A stretch of 64,000 bases of DNA from an uncultured Bartonella sp. (GCA_945285915.1 CALYQL010000002.1:86596-150595), one strand, 5' to 3'. Positions 1-9,116 are shown, counted from the first letter of the stretch. Numbers and translations: made by a program. The notes: generated by a model not told the origin, from the letters alone.

Positions 1-171
<171 letters not shown>

Positions 172-274
172 TCAAATTCTCCATATGGGATAAATGAGCA
201 TGATATTAAAGTTTCTACCACCCCTATTTTTACAAAAATTTATGATCATTGGTTTTGTGGGGAGCGAAACGAAA

Positions 275-298
275 AATGGCGGCATAAATGCCGCCATT
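275..298 (-). terminator. Intrinsic terminator of the DUF2059 gene
   Basis: A perfect hairpin with arms AATGGCGGCA/TGCCGCCATT and a 4-nt loop is followed on the minus strand by TTTTCG. It lies about 22 bp after the stop of the DUF2059 gene, so it probably separates that gene from gor. Confidence 0.75.
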
Positions 299-320
299 AT
301 AATTCATATCATTACCAAAC

Positions 321-917
321 TTATTTGGATGGTACTGGTGCCTTTTGCTCTGACTTTTCAGGAGCAGAAGGAGCAGCAGGTGCAGTTTTTGGAGCTGCAG
401 GCTTTGTTGAACCGATTTTCTGTGACATTGCTTTACCAACATTTGTTGACAAGTCCTGAGCAATGCCTTGTCTCCAGACATCATAAGCCGACAAAATATC
501 ACGAGCAGCATTTGGACCTTCGCTCAACAACTTCTTACCAGCTTCAGAATTATAAAATGCGGTGATCTGATCAAGCTCTTCCTGTGTGAAATGCTTAGCG
601 TAAACGCGTGCAGCCTCTTTTTCCAAATCTGCGCGGCGTTTAACCAAGGCCATAGCCTGCTCATCAACAGTTTCTGAAATAACATTTGCCAAGTTAGGAT
701 CTTTACGCATCAATTCGTCTTTTAGATCCCGTGCTGTTGCTGGGAGGAATTCGTCAAACTGATCTGTTGCGTGAATCGCAGCAATTGCCTTTTTTGCAGA
801 CTGCAGTTGCGCATCGCTAATATTATCTTCAGCATGGACAGCACCAACACCCATGCTCAAAATTGCGACTGACCCCAGCGTTGCCGCAAGGCGGCGGATG
901 GAAAATGCCGTATTCAT
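321..917 (-). CDS. DUF2059 domain exported protein
   Basis: This 198-residue protein starts with a classical signal peptide (basic MNTAFSIRRLAA, hydrophobic core, VHA cleavage region near residue 29), so the mature protein should be periplasmic. The middle (about 35-155) is helical and contains the FTQEELDQITAFYNSEAGKK stretch characteristic of the DUF2059 family. The last 30 residues are Ala/Pro/Lys rich and probably disordered. The family has no established biochemical role. It sits between rpiA and gor on the same strand, with about 85 bp to rpiA and a terminator behind it, so it may be its own transcription unit or the end of one with rpiA. Assignment to the family is confident; function is unknown. 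Confidence 0.85.
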   Translation of the reverse strand: MNTAFSIRRLAATLGSVAILSMGVGAVHAEDNISDAQLQSAKKAIAAIHATDQFDEFLPATARDLKDELMRKDPNLANVISETVDEQAMALVKRRADLEKEAARVYAKHFTQEELDQITAFYNSEAGKKLLSEGPNAARDILSAYDVWRQGIAQDLSTNVGKAMSQKIGSTKPAAPKTAPAAPSAPEKSEQKAPVPSK

Positions 918-1001
918 TCAGTGATTACTCCATATTTGCGGTCAATTAATTATGACCAGTTTTCCATTTAAGAATATTCAGACGAGTTGCCTATATCTAC
1001 T

Positions 1002-1712
1002 CTAAATATCTGATAGTTCCAAAACTTTTATTTCACCATTCGACATTGCTATTACAGAACGTGATGCCAAATTGAGGAACAAGCCATGTTCAACAACACC
1101 TGGAACCTCGAATAGTTCATGTGAAAGTTTATCTGGATCGGTAATCTTGGCAAATGATGCATCAAGAATAAAATGTCCACCATCTGTTTTATAAGGGTCG
1201 GTGCCATTCATTCGTAATGATATTTCACCCGACAAGCCAAGCTTTTCCGCTTTTTTCTCAATAGCTAATTTTGTTGCTTGTAAGCCAAATGGATTGACTT
1301 CAATGGGAAGTGGAAATTTTCCTAAAACCGGTACAACCTTGCTTTCATCTGCAATGACCAACATGGATGCCGATGCGGCAGCCACTATTTTTTCTCGCAA
1401 CAAAGCGCCGCCACCACCTTTGATTAAAGCCATATGGGGTCCAATTTCATCCGCCCCATCAATATCCAGATCAAGATAAGGCACTTCATCAAGACGGGCA
1501 ACCGGAATGCCAAGTTCAAGGCATAGATCTTCGGAACGCTGGGACGTTGCAACACCTGTTACACGCAACCCTTCTTCCACGCGCTTGGCTAAAAGCCGGA
1601 TAAATTCATTGGCGGTAGAACCGGTACCAATGCCCAGTTTCATACCATCTTCAACAAATTCTAGTGCTTTTGCCGCAGCAGCCTTTTTTAATTCCTGTGC
1701 ATTCATAGCCAA
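1002..1712 (-). CDS. rpiA: Ribose-5-phosphate isomerase A
   Basis: This 236-residue protein interconverts ribose 5-phosphate and ribulose 5-phosphate in the non-oxidative pentose phosphate pathway. Family landmarks are visible in order: [11 protein letters not shown] (phosphate loop), [11 protein letters not shown] (active-site Asp residues), [15 protein letters not shown] (catalytic Glu/Lys region), and the C-terminal [12 protein letters not shown]. The length matches bacterial RpiA. The start is ambiguous: the listed TTG at 1712 has an AAGGA 5 bases upstream, while the in-frame ATG at 1706 (MNAQELKK) has weaker spacing (11). The gene is followed by the DUF2059 and gor genes on the same strand. 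Confidence 0.95.
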   Translation of the reverse strand: MAMNAQELKKAAAAKALEFVEDGMKLGIGTGSTANEFIRLLAKRVEEGLRVTGVATSQRSEDLCLELGIPVARLDEVPYLDLDIDGADEIGPHMALIKGGGGALLREKIVAAASASMLVIADESKVVPVLGKFPLPIEVNPFGLQATKLAIEKKAEKLGLSGEISLRMNGTDPYKTDGGHFILDASFAKITDPDKLSHELFEVPGVVEHGLFLNLASRSVIAMSNGEIKVLELSDI

Positions 1713-1825
1713 CCGGTTCCTTGACGTTTTGATTCCTCATTAAGGATTAAAGTAGAAATTGCAATCACAGACTACGATGACTGTAATCTTTTCCCTCATT
1801 TTTACAGTTTATACCCTATTTTTAT

Positions 1826-1846
1826 TGTTGATAAAATAAATCAACA
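1826..1846. promoter_or_regulatory. Candidate RirA iron-responsive operator upstream of bfd-bfr
   Basis: The sequence forms a perfect 7-bp inverted repeat TGTTGAT-N7-ATCAACA and contains TGA-N9-TCA, the core of the rhizobial iron-responsive operator recognised by RirA. It sits about 100 bp before the bfd start, a plausible promoter position. The motif match and palindrome are seen directly; binding by RirA is inferred from the neighbouring iron genes and the taxon. Confidence 0.5.
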
Positions 1847-1944
1847 TTATGCTTGCTTTTCGCGTAAAACTTGTCTATAAGGTTCATGTTTAACTTTTAA
1901 ACGTGGTCTATTGTCTCTTTCAGTATAAACGATCTGTACAAACC

Positions 1945-2259
1945 ATGATTGTCTGTTCTTGTAATGTAATACAACTGTCAGATATTGAAGATGTGATCAA
2001 TTCTCTGTTGGAAGAGGATTGTTGGCAATTGATTGTTCCCGGCAAAGTTTATAAGATGATGGCGAAACAGGGCAAATGCTGCGGTTGTTTCCCGAATGTT
2101 CTTGAAACGATCATTCGTGTCACGGAAAACTATCATCGCCGGCATAATCGGGACGAGGCTGAAATAATCTCTTATCTTGATCGTGTGCGTGCGTTACGAT
2201 CAAAATACAGGAGGATTGGTCAGCATGAAAGGTCACGAAAAGGTCATAGAGCGGCTTAA
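1945..2259 (+). CDS. bfd: Bacterioferritin-associated ferredoxin
   Basis: The ATG at 1945 gives 104 residues beginning [18 protein letters not shown]. The CSC motif near the start and the [10 protein letters not shown] motif near residue 40 supply the four cysteines (CxC and CxxC) that bind a [2Fe-2S] cluster in the BFD-like domain. Bfd docks on bacterioferritin and passes electrons to the haem so that stored Fe3+ is released as Fe2+. The longer frame listed from 1903 adds 14 residues not expected in the family. The C-terminus is longer than usual and overlaps the first 35 bp of bfr in another frame, which suggests translational coupling. An IRO-like site lies upstream, fitting induction under iron starvation. 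Confidence 0.9.
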   Translation: MIVCSCNVIQLSDIEDVINSLLEEDCWQLIVPGKVYKMMAKQGKCCGCFPNVLETIIRVTENYHRRHNRDEAEIISYLDRVRALRSKYRRIGQHERSRKGHRAA

Positions 2260-2710
2260 TGAGGCTCTTTTTCTTGAGCTAGGAGCAGTTAATCAATATT
2301 GGTTGCATTATCGATTGACGGAAGATTGGGGATTTACAAAATTTGCCCAAAAAGAGCGTGAAGAATCTATCGAAGAGATGGGTCACGTTGATAAATTAGT
2401 AAAACGTATTGTTTTTCTAGAAGGTCATCCAAACCTTCAAACTTTATCTCCGTTGCGTATCGGTCAAAATATCAAGGAAGTTCTTGAATGCGATTTGGCT
2501 GGTGAATATGAAGCACGGGAATCCTATCGTATTTCACGCGAGCTTTGCGCTGAACTATCCGATCATATTACCAAAAAACTTTTTGATGAATTACTTGAAG
2601 ATGAAGAAGGTCATATCGATTTTCTTGAGACCCAATTAGCTCTTCTTGAAAAAATTGGCGAAGAAAAATACGGTCAGCTCAACGCTGCTTCTGCTGAAAA
2701 AGCTGAATAA
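2225..2710 (+). CDS. bfr: Bacterioferritin
   Basis: Starting at the ATG at 2225, behind a strong AGGAGG, the product is 161 residues, the normal length for a bacterioferritin subunit. [20 protein letters not shown] opens the ferritin-like four-helix bundle. Di-iron ligands are visible: Glu in FLELGA, the EEMGH Glu/His pair, Glu in LAGEYEA, and the [10 protein letters not shown] Glu/His. The Met of EEMGH (about residue 52) is the family's haem ligand. The 24-mer oxidises and stores iron in the cytoplasm. It overlaps bfd, its electron donor. The listed ORF from 2177 includes 16 upstream codons lying inside bfd that do not belong to this protein. Confidence 0.95.
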   Translation: MKGHEKVIERLNEALFLELGAVNQYWLHYRLTEDWGFTKFAQKEREESIEEMGHVDKLVKRIVFLEGHPNLQTLSPLRIGQNIKEVLECDLAGEYEARESYRISRELCAELSDHITKKLFDELLEDEEGHIDFLETQLALLEKIGEEKYGQLNAASAEKAE

Positions 2711-2729
2711 TACTTTAGCAATTTTTATG

Positions 2730-2754
2730 GAGCCGATATTTTTTTAGTCGGCTC
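2730..2754. terminator. Hairpin between convergent bfr and comEC
   Basis: Arms GAGCCGA/TCGGCTC flank an 11-nt loop containing seven T residues, 20 bp after the bfr stop. No clear U-run follows the stem on either strand, so termination is likely but efficiency is doubtful. Confidence 0.5.
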
Positions 2755-2762
2755 TGTTATCT

Positions 2763-2801
2763 CAACACCTGTTACTCTTTTATCCCAACAACTGTTACTC
2801 T
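2763..2801. repeat. Short direct repeat at the comEC 3' end
   Basis: CAACACCTGTTACTCT (2763-2778) and CAACAACTGTTACTCT (2786-2801) differ by one base and are 23 bp apart. The right copy includes the comEC stop codon and its last codons; the left copy lies beyond the gene. It is a miniature of the larger 3'-end duplications elsewhere in the window. Confidence 0.65.
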
Positions 2802-5080
2802 CGCGCAGATCTTAAAAATTTTCGATGCCTATTCCATGGACGTACCGGACCATTTGGAATTGACCAGACAGTGTCGTTGTTATCGGTAATCATCACGCTT
2901 CCATACAACGCCAATTGACGTGCCGTAATCTTTTGTTGGCTGGTTGTCATATTGCAATCCGTTGCAAAATAGATCTTGGACGGCACGACTGTTAAATCCG
3001 CAAATGGGCAGGCATAAAAACTATCTTCCATTTTCTTTTTGTACATTAATATTGAAACTTGCTTACCTTGTTTGATTTTCGATGTGCAAACTAAATCTGA
3101 ACAGACAAATTGCTGACCCTGCTCTATTGCCTCACTGGCAGGTGTAATAACATCCTTTAAACCGTAAGAGCGTTTCCAGACGTTGATGGTGTAATTGGAC
3201 ATTTTGCTATTGCTGAGATAAAGATTACCGCGATCAATGATCCCCATAGTTTTTGCGTCTTCTGCGATGATTATCAATGGTTGGGGTTTTAGAAAACACA
3301 AGGTAATACCAGCGCCAAAAGCGATGATGGATAATAAACGCAACCTTGTTTGGAAAAATAATAGAACCACCAACCCAATCGATAAAAAGCACAGAGCACG
3401 TGGCGGAATGTAGCCTGGATTAATATCAGGCGATATAGACGCGATGCCATAGGCGATTTTTTCAACCAAATCCACACCATATCCCATGACCTGCAAGGGT
3501 AACCACTCCAATCCGAAAGGCATGGCAATTGCTGCGAGCAGCGCAAATGGCATAACCAAAAAAGACATTATGGGAAATGCAATTGCATTACTTAACACGC
3601 CAAGTGGCGCTGCATTTGAAAAGTGATATGAGGCATAGATACCGCTCGCAGTCCCTGCAACCAATGACGCAATAGCGGTAGATACAATCGGCAGCAACAA
3701 AAACCGAATAACGCTTACCCCAACAAATTGCGGTGCCGTTGCAACACGCCTATTGCGCCTGCTCCACCAACCAAAAACAGCAACCAAGGCGGCTGTGGCA
3801 GAAAATGACATTTGAAAACTTGGTCCTAATATTTCATGTGGCACAATTGCCAGTGTAATAAGACCTGAAATGGCGAGATTACGCATGGTTATAGCCGACC
3901 GGTTAAACAAAACCGCAAGCAACATAACCGCCACCATAACAAAACTTCTTTGTGCCGCCACATCGGCTCCCGACAACATCAGATAAAATGCAGCAACAAA
4001 CAAAGCGATAATCGCTGCAATTTTCTTTGATGAATAATGGGAAGAAAATAACGGGAAAAACGCCAATATAGTTCTGATAATGAGCAAGACCATGCCACTT
4101 ACCATGGCCATATGCAGCCCCGAGATTGATAGGATATGAGCCAAGCCTGCCACGCGCAAAGCATCATTGGTCGCTTGCGAAATACCGCCCCGCTGTCCCG
4201 TAATAAGGGCTGCCGCAACACTTCCCGTTTCACCACCAATGGCATCGGTAATGCGCTTTGTCATTGTCATGCGCAAATGTGCAATATTTAAACCGAGCCT
4301 TTCGACTATTGTCTTTGGTTCTCCCACATTGATGCGATCAAGATTGCCTAATACAAAACCTTGTGCGCCAATTGATTGAAAATAACTGAAAAACCCGAAG
4401 TCATATCCGTCTGGCCTTACCGGTCCCGACTCGGCACGCAACCGCACATAACCATGAATTCCATCGCCAAGGCGCATATCTTCAGGCAAATGTCGTACCG
4501 ATAATGTTACCCGTTTAGGTCCATAATATAGTTTTGGCTTTTCTGTATCCAACACATCAACAAGCAATTTGGATTGACCGCTCGGCACCCATTCCAAGGA
4601 TAAAATACGCCCTGTTAAATGCGTTGAAACATCCGCCCCAAGCATTGGTGTGTCCAAGCGCCAAGTTTCAAACTTAGCCGAAATAATACCAAGCGTCACA
4701 CAAAGACAAACACAACCAATATACCAGAAAAACCGATAATGACGTGAGAGATAGAGAAGACCAACAATCAGTGCAAAATAGGCTAATAATCTTAAGCCAT
4801 CGGGTTCAAACGGCAAATTAAAATAGGATATTGCGCCGCAAGCCATAAAAACTGGAATGAGCAGAAAGAGAAGGCCGCGATCGGTCTCCCTAATAACAGC
4901 GTTTTGCAAGCCAAACATTGTGGTCTTGAAATGGTTTATAATCCTGATTTTACGTGATTTAAGAGGCAGCTTAAATGGTGTATTATCAGGTAGACTCACA
5001 ACATGCCGTTTCTGGGGACGGTAAAGCTGTGCATCATGTTTGGCGATGATTGGCCGGCGTGTCATTGGTTTGCTTCCCAA
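2795..5080 (-). CDS. comEC: ComEC/Rec2 family DNA uptake channel protein
   Basis: The 761-residue polytopic membrane protein has an N-terminal DUF4131-like region (about 70-280) with several membrane segments. This is followed by the ComEC/Rec2 competence core with the signature LAHILSISGLHMAMVSG (about residue 310-330) and many further hydrophobic helices. The C-terminal 150 residues are soluble. They lack the HxHxDH metallo-beta-lactamase motif seen in Gram-positive ComEC, so a nuclease role is unlikely. In transforming bacteria ComEC passes single-stranded DNA through the inner membrane; whether this organism is competent is unknown. It is divergent from gltX, the conserved Rhizobiales neighbour. 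The last codons are part of a short 3' duplication (2763-2801). Confidence 0.85.
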   Translation of the reverse strand: MGSKPMTRRPIIAKHDAQLYRPQKRHVVSLPDNTPFKLPLKSRKIRIINHFKTTMFGLQNAVIRETDRGLLFLLIPVFMACGAISYFNLPFEPDGLRLLAYFALIVGLLYLSRHYRFFWYIGCVCLCVTLGIISAKFETWRLDTPMLGADVSTHLTGRILSLEWVPSGQSKLLVDVLDTEKPKLYYGPKRVTLSVRHLPEDMRLGDGIHGYVRLRAESGPVRPDGYDFGFFSYFQSIGAQGFVLGNLDRINVGEPKTIVERLGLNIAHLRMTMTKRITDAIGGETGSVAAALITGQRGGISQATNDALRVAGLAHILSISGLHMAMVSGMVLLIIRTILAFFPLFSSHYSSKKIAAIIALFVAAFYLMLSGADVAAQRSFVMVAVMLLAVLFNRSAITMRNLAISGLITLAIVPHEILGPSFQMSFSATAALVAVFGWWSRRNRRVATAPQFVGVSVIRFLLLPIVSTAIASLVAGTASGIYASYHFSNAAPLGVLSNAIAFPIMSFLVMPFALLAAIAMPFGLEWLPLQVMGYGVDLVEKIAYGIASISPDINPGYIPPRALCFLSIGLVVLLFFQTRLRLLSIIAFGAGITLCFLKPQPLIIIAEDAKTMGIIDRGNLYLSNSKMSNYTINVWKRSYGLKDVITPASEAIEQGQQFVCSDLVCTSKIKQGKQVSILMYKKKMEDSFYACPFADLTVVPSKIYFATDCNMTTSQQKITARQLALYGSVMITDNNDTVWSIPNGPVRPWNRHRKFLRSARE

Positions 5081-5207
5081 TGCATTTTTATGCTTTATAC
5101 CCCCAACCCACTCTTATAGAGTATGACTATTGCATGCTTGCAAGTCTATGCTACATGGTAGAATACCATAATGACAATATTATATTTCGATTAATTCTGG
5201 AGACATG

Positions 5208-6632
5208 ATGTCCAAGCCCGTAGTTACCCGTTTTGCCCCCTCTCCCACAGGCTTTCTTCATATTGGGGGTGCGCGTACCGCACTTTTCAACTGGCTTTAT
5301 GCAAAACATACTGGCGGTAAAATGCTGCTCCGTATTGAAGATACGGATAGAGAAAGATCAACGGAAGCAGCCGTTAATGCCATTATTGACGGTCTTGATT
5401 GGTTAGGTCTCAAATGGGATGGTGAACCTATTTCACAGTTTTCCCGCGTTGATCGGCATCGCGAGGTGGCTGAACAGTTAGTAAAGCTTGGTAAGGCCTA
5501 TTACTGCTATGCTACCCCTGAAGAACTCACCGAAATGCGTGAAAAAGCCAAGGCTGAAGGTAAGCCACCGCGTTATAATGGTATCTGGCGCGACCGTGAC
5601 CCTTCTGAAGCACCGGCAGGGGTTAAACCAGTTATCCGCATTAAAGCACCACAGAGTGGTGAAACTGTTGTGCATGATCGTGTTCAAGGTGAAGTACGGT
5701 TTCCGAATAAAGATCTCGACGATTTCATTATTTTGCGTTCAGATGGCACACCAACTTATATGTTGGCCGTTGTTGTTGATGACCATGACATGGGCGTTAC
5801 ACATGTTATTCGTGGCGATGACCACCTTACCAATGCCGCACGACAAACAATTCTATTCAATGCGATGGAATGGGATGTTCCAGTGATGGCTCATATCCCA
5901 CTGATCCACGGTGCAGATGGGGCAAAATTATCAAAGCGCCATGGTGCTTTGGGGGTAGATGCCTATCGCGCTATGGGATATCTGCCAATAGCTTTGCGCA
6001 ATTATCTTGTGCGCCTTGGTTGGAGCCATGGTGATGATGAAATTATGTCTACGGAAGATATGATTTCATGGTTCAATATTGATGACATCAATAAGGGTGC
6101 TGCGCGTTTCGATTTCAAAAAATTGGAAGCGATTAATGGTCAATATATGCGCATGAGCGATGACCGCGCACTGTTTGATGCTGCATTGTCCATTTTGCCA
6201 GAAATTCCAGGCGGATTAGAATTACAAGCAAAACTTAATGACAAAAACCGCGCGCAATTCTTATCTGCAATGCCAGAATTAAAAGAACGCGCAAAAACAT
6301 TGGTTGAACTCGTTGATAATGCTTCATTTATTTTTGCCGAGCGGCCGCTACCGCTAGACGAGAAGGCTACATCGCTTCTTGATGAAGAAGCAAAAGAAAT
6401 CTTGAAAGCCGTATATCCAGTTCTGGAAGCCTGCACAGCTTGGGAAAAAGATGCTCTTGACCAAGCAATTAGAAAACATGCTGAAGATGTGGGTATGAAA
6501 TTGGGTAAAATTGCCCAGCCTTTACGTGCAGCCCTTACCGGAAAAGCTGTTTCACCGGGCGTTTTCGACGTACTCGTTGTTCTTGGCAAAGATGAGTCTC
6601 TTGCCAGAATACGTGACCAAATAAGTGGATAA
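5208..6632 (+). CDS. gltX: Glutamyl-tRNA synthetase
   Basis: The class I aminoacyl-tRNA synthetase charges tRNA-Glu (and often tRNA-Gln in alphaproteobacteria). The HIGH-type motif occurs in [17 protein letters not shown] near residue 15, the KMSKS-type motif is KLSKRHG near residue 240, and a helical anticodon-binding region fills the last 150 residues. At 474 residues it matches GltX length. Two ATGs are adjacent (5205 and 5208). The second is preferred because GGAG lies five bases before it and the homologous start is [13 protein letters not shown]. It diverges from comEC and is followed by gltA on the same strand behind a terminator. Confidence 0.96.
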   Translation: MSKPVVTRFAPSPTGFLHIGGARTALFNWLYAKHTGGKMLLRIEDTDRERSTEAAVNAIIDGLDWLGLKWDGEPISQFSRVDRHREVAEQLVKLGKAYYCYATPEELTEMREKAKAEGKPPRYNGIWRDRDPSEAPAGVKPVIRIKAPQSGETVVHDRVQGEVRFPNKDLDDFIILRSDGTPTYMLAVVVDDHDMGVTHVIRGDDHLTNAARQTILFNAMEWDVPVMAHIPLIHGADGAKLSKRHGALGVDAYRAMGYLPIALRNYLVRLGWSHGDDEIMSTEDMISWFNIDDINKGAARFDFKKLEAINGQYMRMSDDRALFDAALSILPEIPGGLELQAKLNDKNRAQFLSAMPELKERAKTLVELVDNASFIFAERPLPLDEKATSLLDEEAKEILKAVYPVLEACTAWEKDALDQAIRKHAEDVGMKLGKIAQPLRAALTGKAVSPGVFDVLVVLGKDESLARIRDQISG

Positions 6633-6677
6633 GTGCTTTATCACCGATTTTATTTGGCTTTTTTAAGGCTAATAATG

Positions 6678-6710
6678 CCACAGATTGCACAAGCGATCTG
6701 TGGTATATTT
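6678..6710 (+). terminator. Intrinsic terminator after gltX
   Basis: A perfect 8-bp stem CCACAGAT/ATCTGTGG with a 10-nt loop is followed by TATATTT, 45 bp after the gltX stop. It separates gltX from gltA, which therefore has its own promoter in the 250 bp that follow. Confidence 0.7.
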
Positions 6711-6957
6711 GTATGATATTAGTGAATACTTTTCATATTCAAATATTTTCAAATTGAAATTAATAAAAAAAGGACTACTCGTTACATCACACAAGAGTGA
6801 AACGGCAATCAATGAGGAATTGGTTTTTCAGATTGCATAAGCTAACTTTTGAGTTAGGTTAATAATCATAGTAGATCTAACGTACATGTAAAATTAGACC
6901 TACGAAAAAGTGGAGCCTCTTTGGGAAAAGAGGTGGAGGATTCGAAAGGGAAGATTC
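6711..6957 (+). promoter_or_regulatory. gltA upstream region with 5'-UTR hairpin
   Basis: This AT-rich non-coding stretch must hold the gltA promoter, but no confident -35/-10 pair could be fixed by eye. Near its end (6916-6933) lies a perfect 7-bp hairpin CCTCTTT-GGGA-AAAGAGG, ending 24 bases before the gltA ATG. It is followed by purine-rich GGAGG and AGGGA stretches, so it could influence ribosome access. A small inverted repeat CTAAC/GTTAG lies near 6842-6857. The frame listed from 6910 runs through the hairpin and is not a credible coding extension. Confidence 0.5.
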
Positions 6958-8250
6958 ATGTCTGATAATAAAGCTCAAATTACAGTTGACGGAAAAAGTA
7001 TTGTGCTACCAGTACGTAAAGGCACAATAGGTCCCGATGTTATAGAAATTGCCCCGCTTTACAAAGAAACCGGCGCATTTACCTACGACCCCGGCTTTAC
7101 GTCAACCGCGTCATGTGAGTCAAAAATCACCTATATCGACGGAAACGCAGGTGTTCTCTTATATCGCGGATATTCAATTGATCAACTTGCCGAAAAAGGT
7201 GACTTTCTCGAGACATGTTATCTGCTCCTTTATGGTGAATTACCAAGCAAAAAGCAAAAGGCAGATTTTGATCGCACAATCATGCAGCACACCATGGTGC
7301 ATGAGCAATTTTCACGGTTTTTCCATGGGTTCAGACGCGATGCACACCCAATGGCCGTAATGGTTGCCTGTCTTGCTGCTATGTCAGCTTTTTATCACGA
7401 CTCATTGGATATTGCAGATGAGCATCAACGTATGGTTGCATCCATCCGCCTTATTTCAAAAGTTCCAACATTGGCTGCAATGGCCTATAAATATTCGATA
7501 GGCCAACCATTTGTCTATCCGCGCAATGACCTAAATTACGCAGCAAATTTCCTTCATATGTGTTTTGCTGTGCCTTGTGAGGAATATCATGTAAATCCTG
7601 TTCTTGCGCGCGCAATGGATCGTATTTTTACATTACATGCCGATCATGAACAGAACGCTTCAACCTCAACCGTTCGTCTTGCTGGTTCTTCAGGTGCTAA
7701 CCCATTTGCATGTATTGCTGCCGGTGTTGCCTGTTTGTGGGGGCCTGCACATGGTGGTGCAAATGAAGCTTGCCTAAAAATGCTACAACAAATTGGTTCC
7801 GTTGATAGAATTCCTGAATTTGTTGCTCGCGCAAAAGACAAAAATGATCCATTCCGTTTGATGGGCTTTGGTCATCGTGTTTATAAAAATTACGACCCAC
7901 GTGCCAAGATCATGCAAAAAACCTGCCATGAAGTTCTTAATGAGCTTGGTATCAAGGACGATCCGCTACTTGATATTGCAATGGAACTTGAAAAAATTGC
8001 TCTTAATGACGAGTATTTTGTCGAGAAAAAACTTTATCCAAATGTAGATTTCTATTCTGGCATTACCTTGAAAGCTCTTGGCTTCCCAACCGAAATGTTT
8101 ACAGTTCTGTTCGCATTGGCACGTTGCGTTGGCTGGGTTGCTCAATGGAAAGAAATGATTGAAGACCCTGCACAAAAAATTGGTCGTCCACGTCAGCTTT
8201 ATACTGGTGCTGCCCCTCGCGATTATGTTCCGCTTGCTGATCGGAAGTAA
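6958..8250 (+). CDS. gltA: Citrate synthase
   Basis: Citrate synthase condenses acetyl-CoA and oxaloacetate at the entry of the TCA cycle. The product from the ATG at 6958 (AGGGA eight bases before) is 430 residues, the usual type II hexameric length. Active-site signatures are clear: HGGANEACL (His near 265), [12 protein letters not shown] (His near 307) and NVDFYSG (Asp near 363). The sequence is close to gltA of the Bartonella/Brucella branch. It normally continues the comEC-gltX-gltA-lpxB order of Rhizobiales, but here lpxB lies 21 kb away. Its last 160 bp and terminator recur downstream in two degenerate copies. Confidence 0.97.
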   Translation: MSDNKAQITVDGKSIVLPVRKGTIGPDVIEIAPLYKETGAFTYDPGFTSTASCESKITYIDGNAGVLLYRGYSIDQLAEKGDFLETCYLLLYGELPSKKQKADFDRTIMQHTMVHEQFSRFFHGFRRDAHPMAVMVACLAAMSAFYHDSLDIADEHQRMVASIRLISKVPTLAAMAYKYSIGQPFVYPRNDLNYAANFLHMCFAVPCEEYHVNPVLARAMDRIFTLHADHEQNASTSTVRLAGSSGANPFACIAAGVACLWGPAHGGANEACLKMLQQIGSVDRIPEFVARAKDKNDPFRLMGFGHRVYKNYDPRAKIMQKTCHEVLNELGIKDDPLLDIAMELEKIALNDEYFVEKKLYPNVDFYSGITLKALGFPTEMFTVLFALARCVGWVAQWKEMIEDPAQKIGRPRQLYTGAAPRDYVPLADRK

Positions 8251-8391
8251 TCGGGTTTGACGATATAAAGTGAGCTTAAGACATAGTTTGTTGGCTCTAC
8301 AATACAGTCGGATTTGCCATGGACTTTGTTAAATATGGATTTTGCTTAAGTCTTTATTGGACAATGCGTCATAACGGCAAAAAGAAATGAA

Positions 8392-8424
8392 AAAACCACC
8401 GCATTAACTGCGGTGGTTTTTTTT
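8392..8424 (+). terminator. Strong terminator of gltA (original copy)
   Basis: A perfect 12-bp stem AAAACCACCGCA/TGCGGTGGTTTT with a 5-nt loop TTAAC ends in a run of eight T. It lies 140 bp after the gltA stop. A near-identical hairpin recurs at 9002-9031 as part of the duplicated segment. Confidence 0.92.
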
Positions 8425-8448
8425 GAAAGCTCACGACTTCCCAGCAAT

Positions 8449-8608
8449 ATGTTTGCTTCTCACCCAAAATGTTTGCTTCCCAATAGAGATGTTTGTGTTC
8501 CAACCGAAGTAGATGGCTCCTAACAGAAATGTTTGTTTTTCAATTGAAGTGGATGTCTTCTAACAGACATGTTTGTTTTGCAATCAATGTGGTTGTTTCC
8601 TAACCGAA
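8449..8608. repeat. Degenerate 20-bp tandem array, eight units in register
   Basis: Eight consecutive 20-bp units run without any length change from 8449 to 8608, and a weaker unit precedes at 8429. Odd-numbered units resemble ATGTTTGNNTTCCAACCGAA; units 4, 6 and 8 begin GTGGATG/GTAGATG, giving a 40-bp super-period. The array leads straight into the partial gltA copy. The 20-bp word GCTTCCCAACCGAAATGTTT occurs inside intact gltA at 8081-8100, so the array probably grew from that piece of the gene. The unit is not a multiple of three and no frame stays open with a recognisable protein. Confidence 0.85.
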
Positions 8609-8700
8609 ATGTTTACAGCTCCATTCGCATTGGCGCGTTGCGTTGACTGGGTTGCTCGATGGAAAGACATGCTTGAAGATCCTGCACAGAAGATTTTCTA
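8602..8700 (+). pseudogene. Truncated copy of gltA 3' region (copy B)
   Basis: From AACCGAAATGTTTACAG onward this 98-bp piece follows the intact gltA sequence around 8088-8185, with scattered substitutions, and breaks off after the DPAQK codons at GATTTTCTAACC. It joins directly to copy C, in which the same segment restarts 98 bp later. It is a non-functional gene fragment. Confidence 0.85.
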
Positions 8701-9031
8701 ACCTATATGTTTACAGTTCTACTCGCATTGGCACGTTATGTTGGCTGGGTTGCTCAATGGAAAGAAATGATTGAAGACCCTGCACAAAAAATTGGTCGTC
8801 CACGTCAGCTTCATACTGGTGGCTTTCCCTCGCGATTATGTTCCGCTTGATGATCGGAAATAATCGAGTTTGAGGAGATAGTTCGAGCTTACAACATAGT
8901 TAGGCGCTACAATACAGTCTGATTTGTCATGGACTTTGTAAAATATGGATGCGGCTTAAGTCTGTATTGAACAACCAACCATAGCGGCAAAATGAAATGA
9001 TAAAACCACCGCATCAACTGCGGTGGTTTTA
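8699..9031 (+). pseudogene. Second copy of gltA 3' end with stop and terminator (copy C)
   Basis: This segment repeats intact gltA from codon region ATGTTTACAGTTCT (8095) through the stop codon, the 140-bp 3'-UTR and the CCACCGC/GCGGTGG terminator (9002-9031). Identity looks above 85% by eye. An extra base pair in the CTGGTGGCTTTCCC region shifts the frame relative to gltA, and no start codon or upstream part of the gene is present. It is a tandem 3'-end duplication, not a second citrate synthase. Confidence 0.88.
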
Positions 9032-9116
9032 TTAGATAAGCATTTTATATAAACTAATGAATTAAATAATAAAATTATTCTTATCAAATCTAATGTAGAT
9101 CTCATGAAAAAGATCA

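Noticed and set aside
8609-8900. A second citrate synthase or functional small ORF in the gltA copies
   Set aside because: Only the 3' end is present, frames are shifted and no start with RBS is found.
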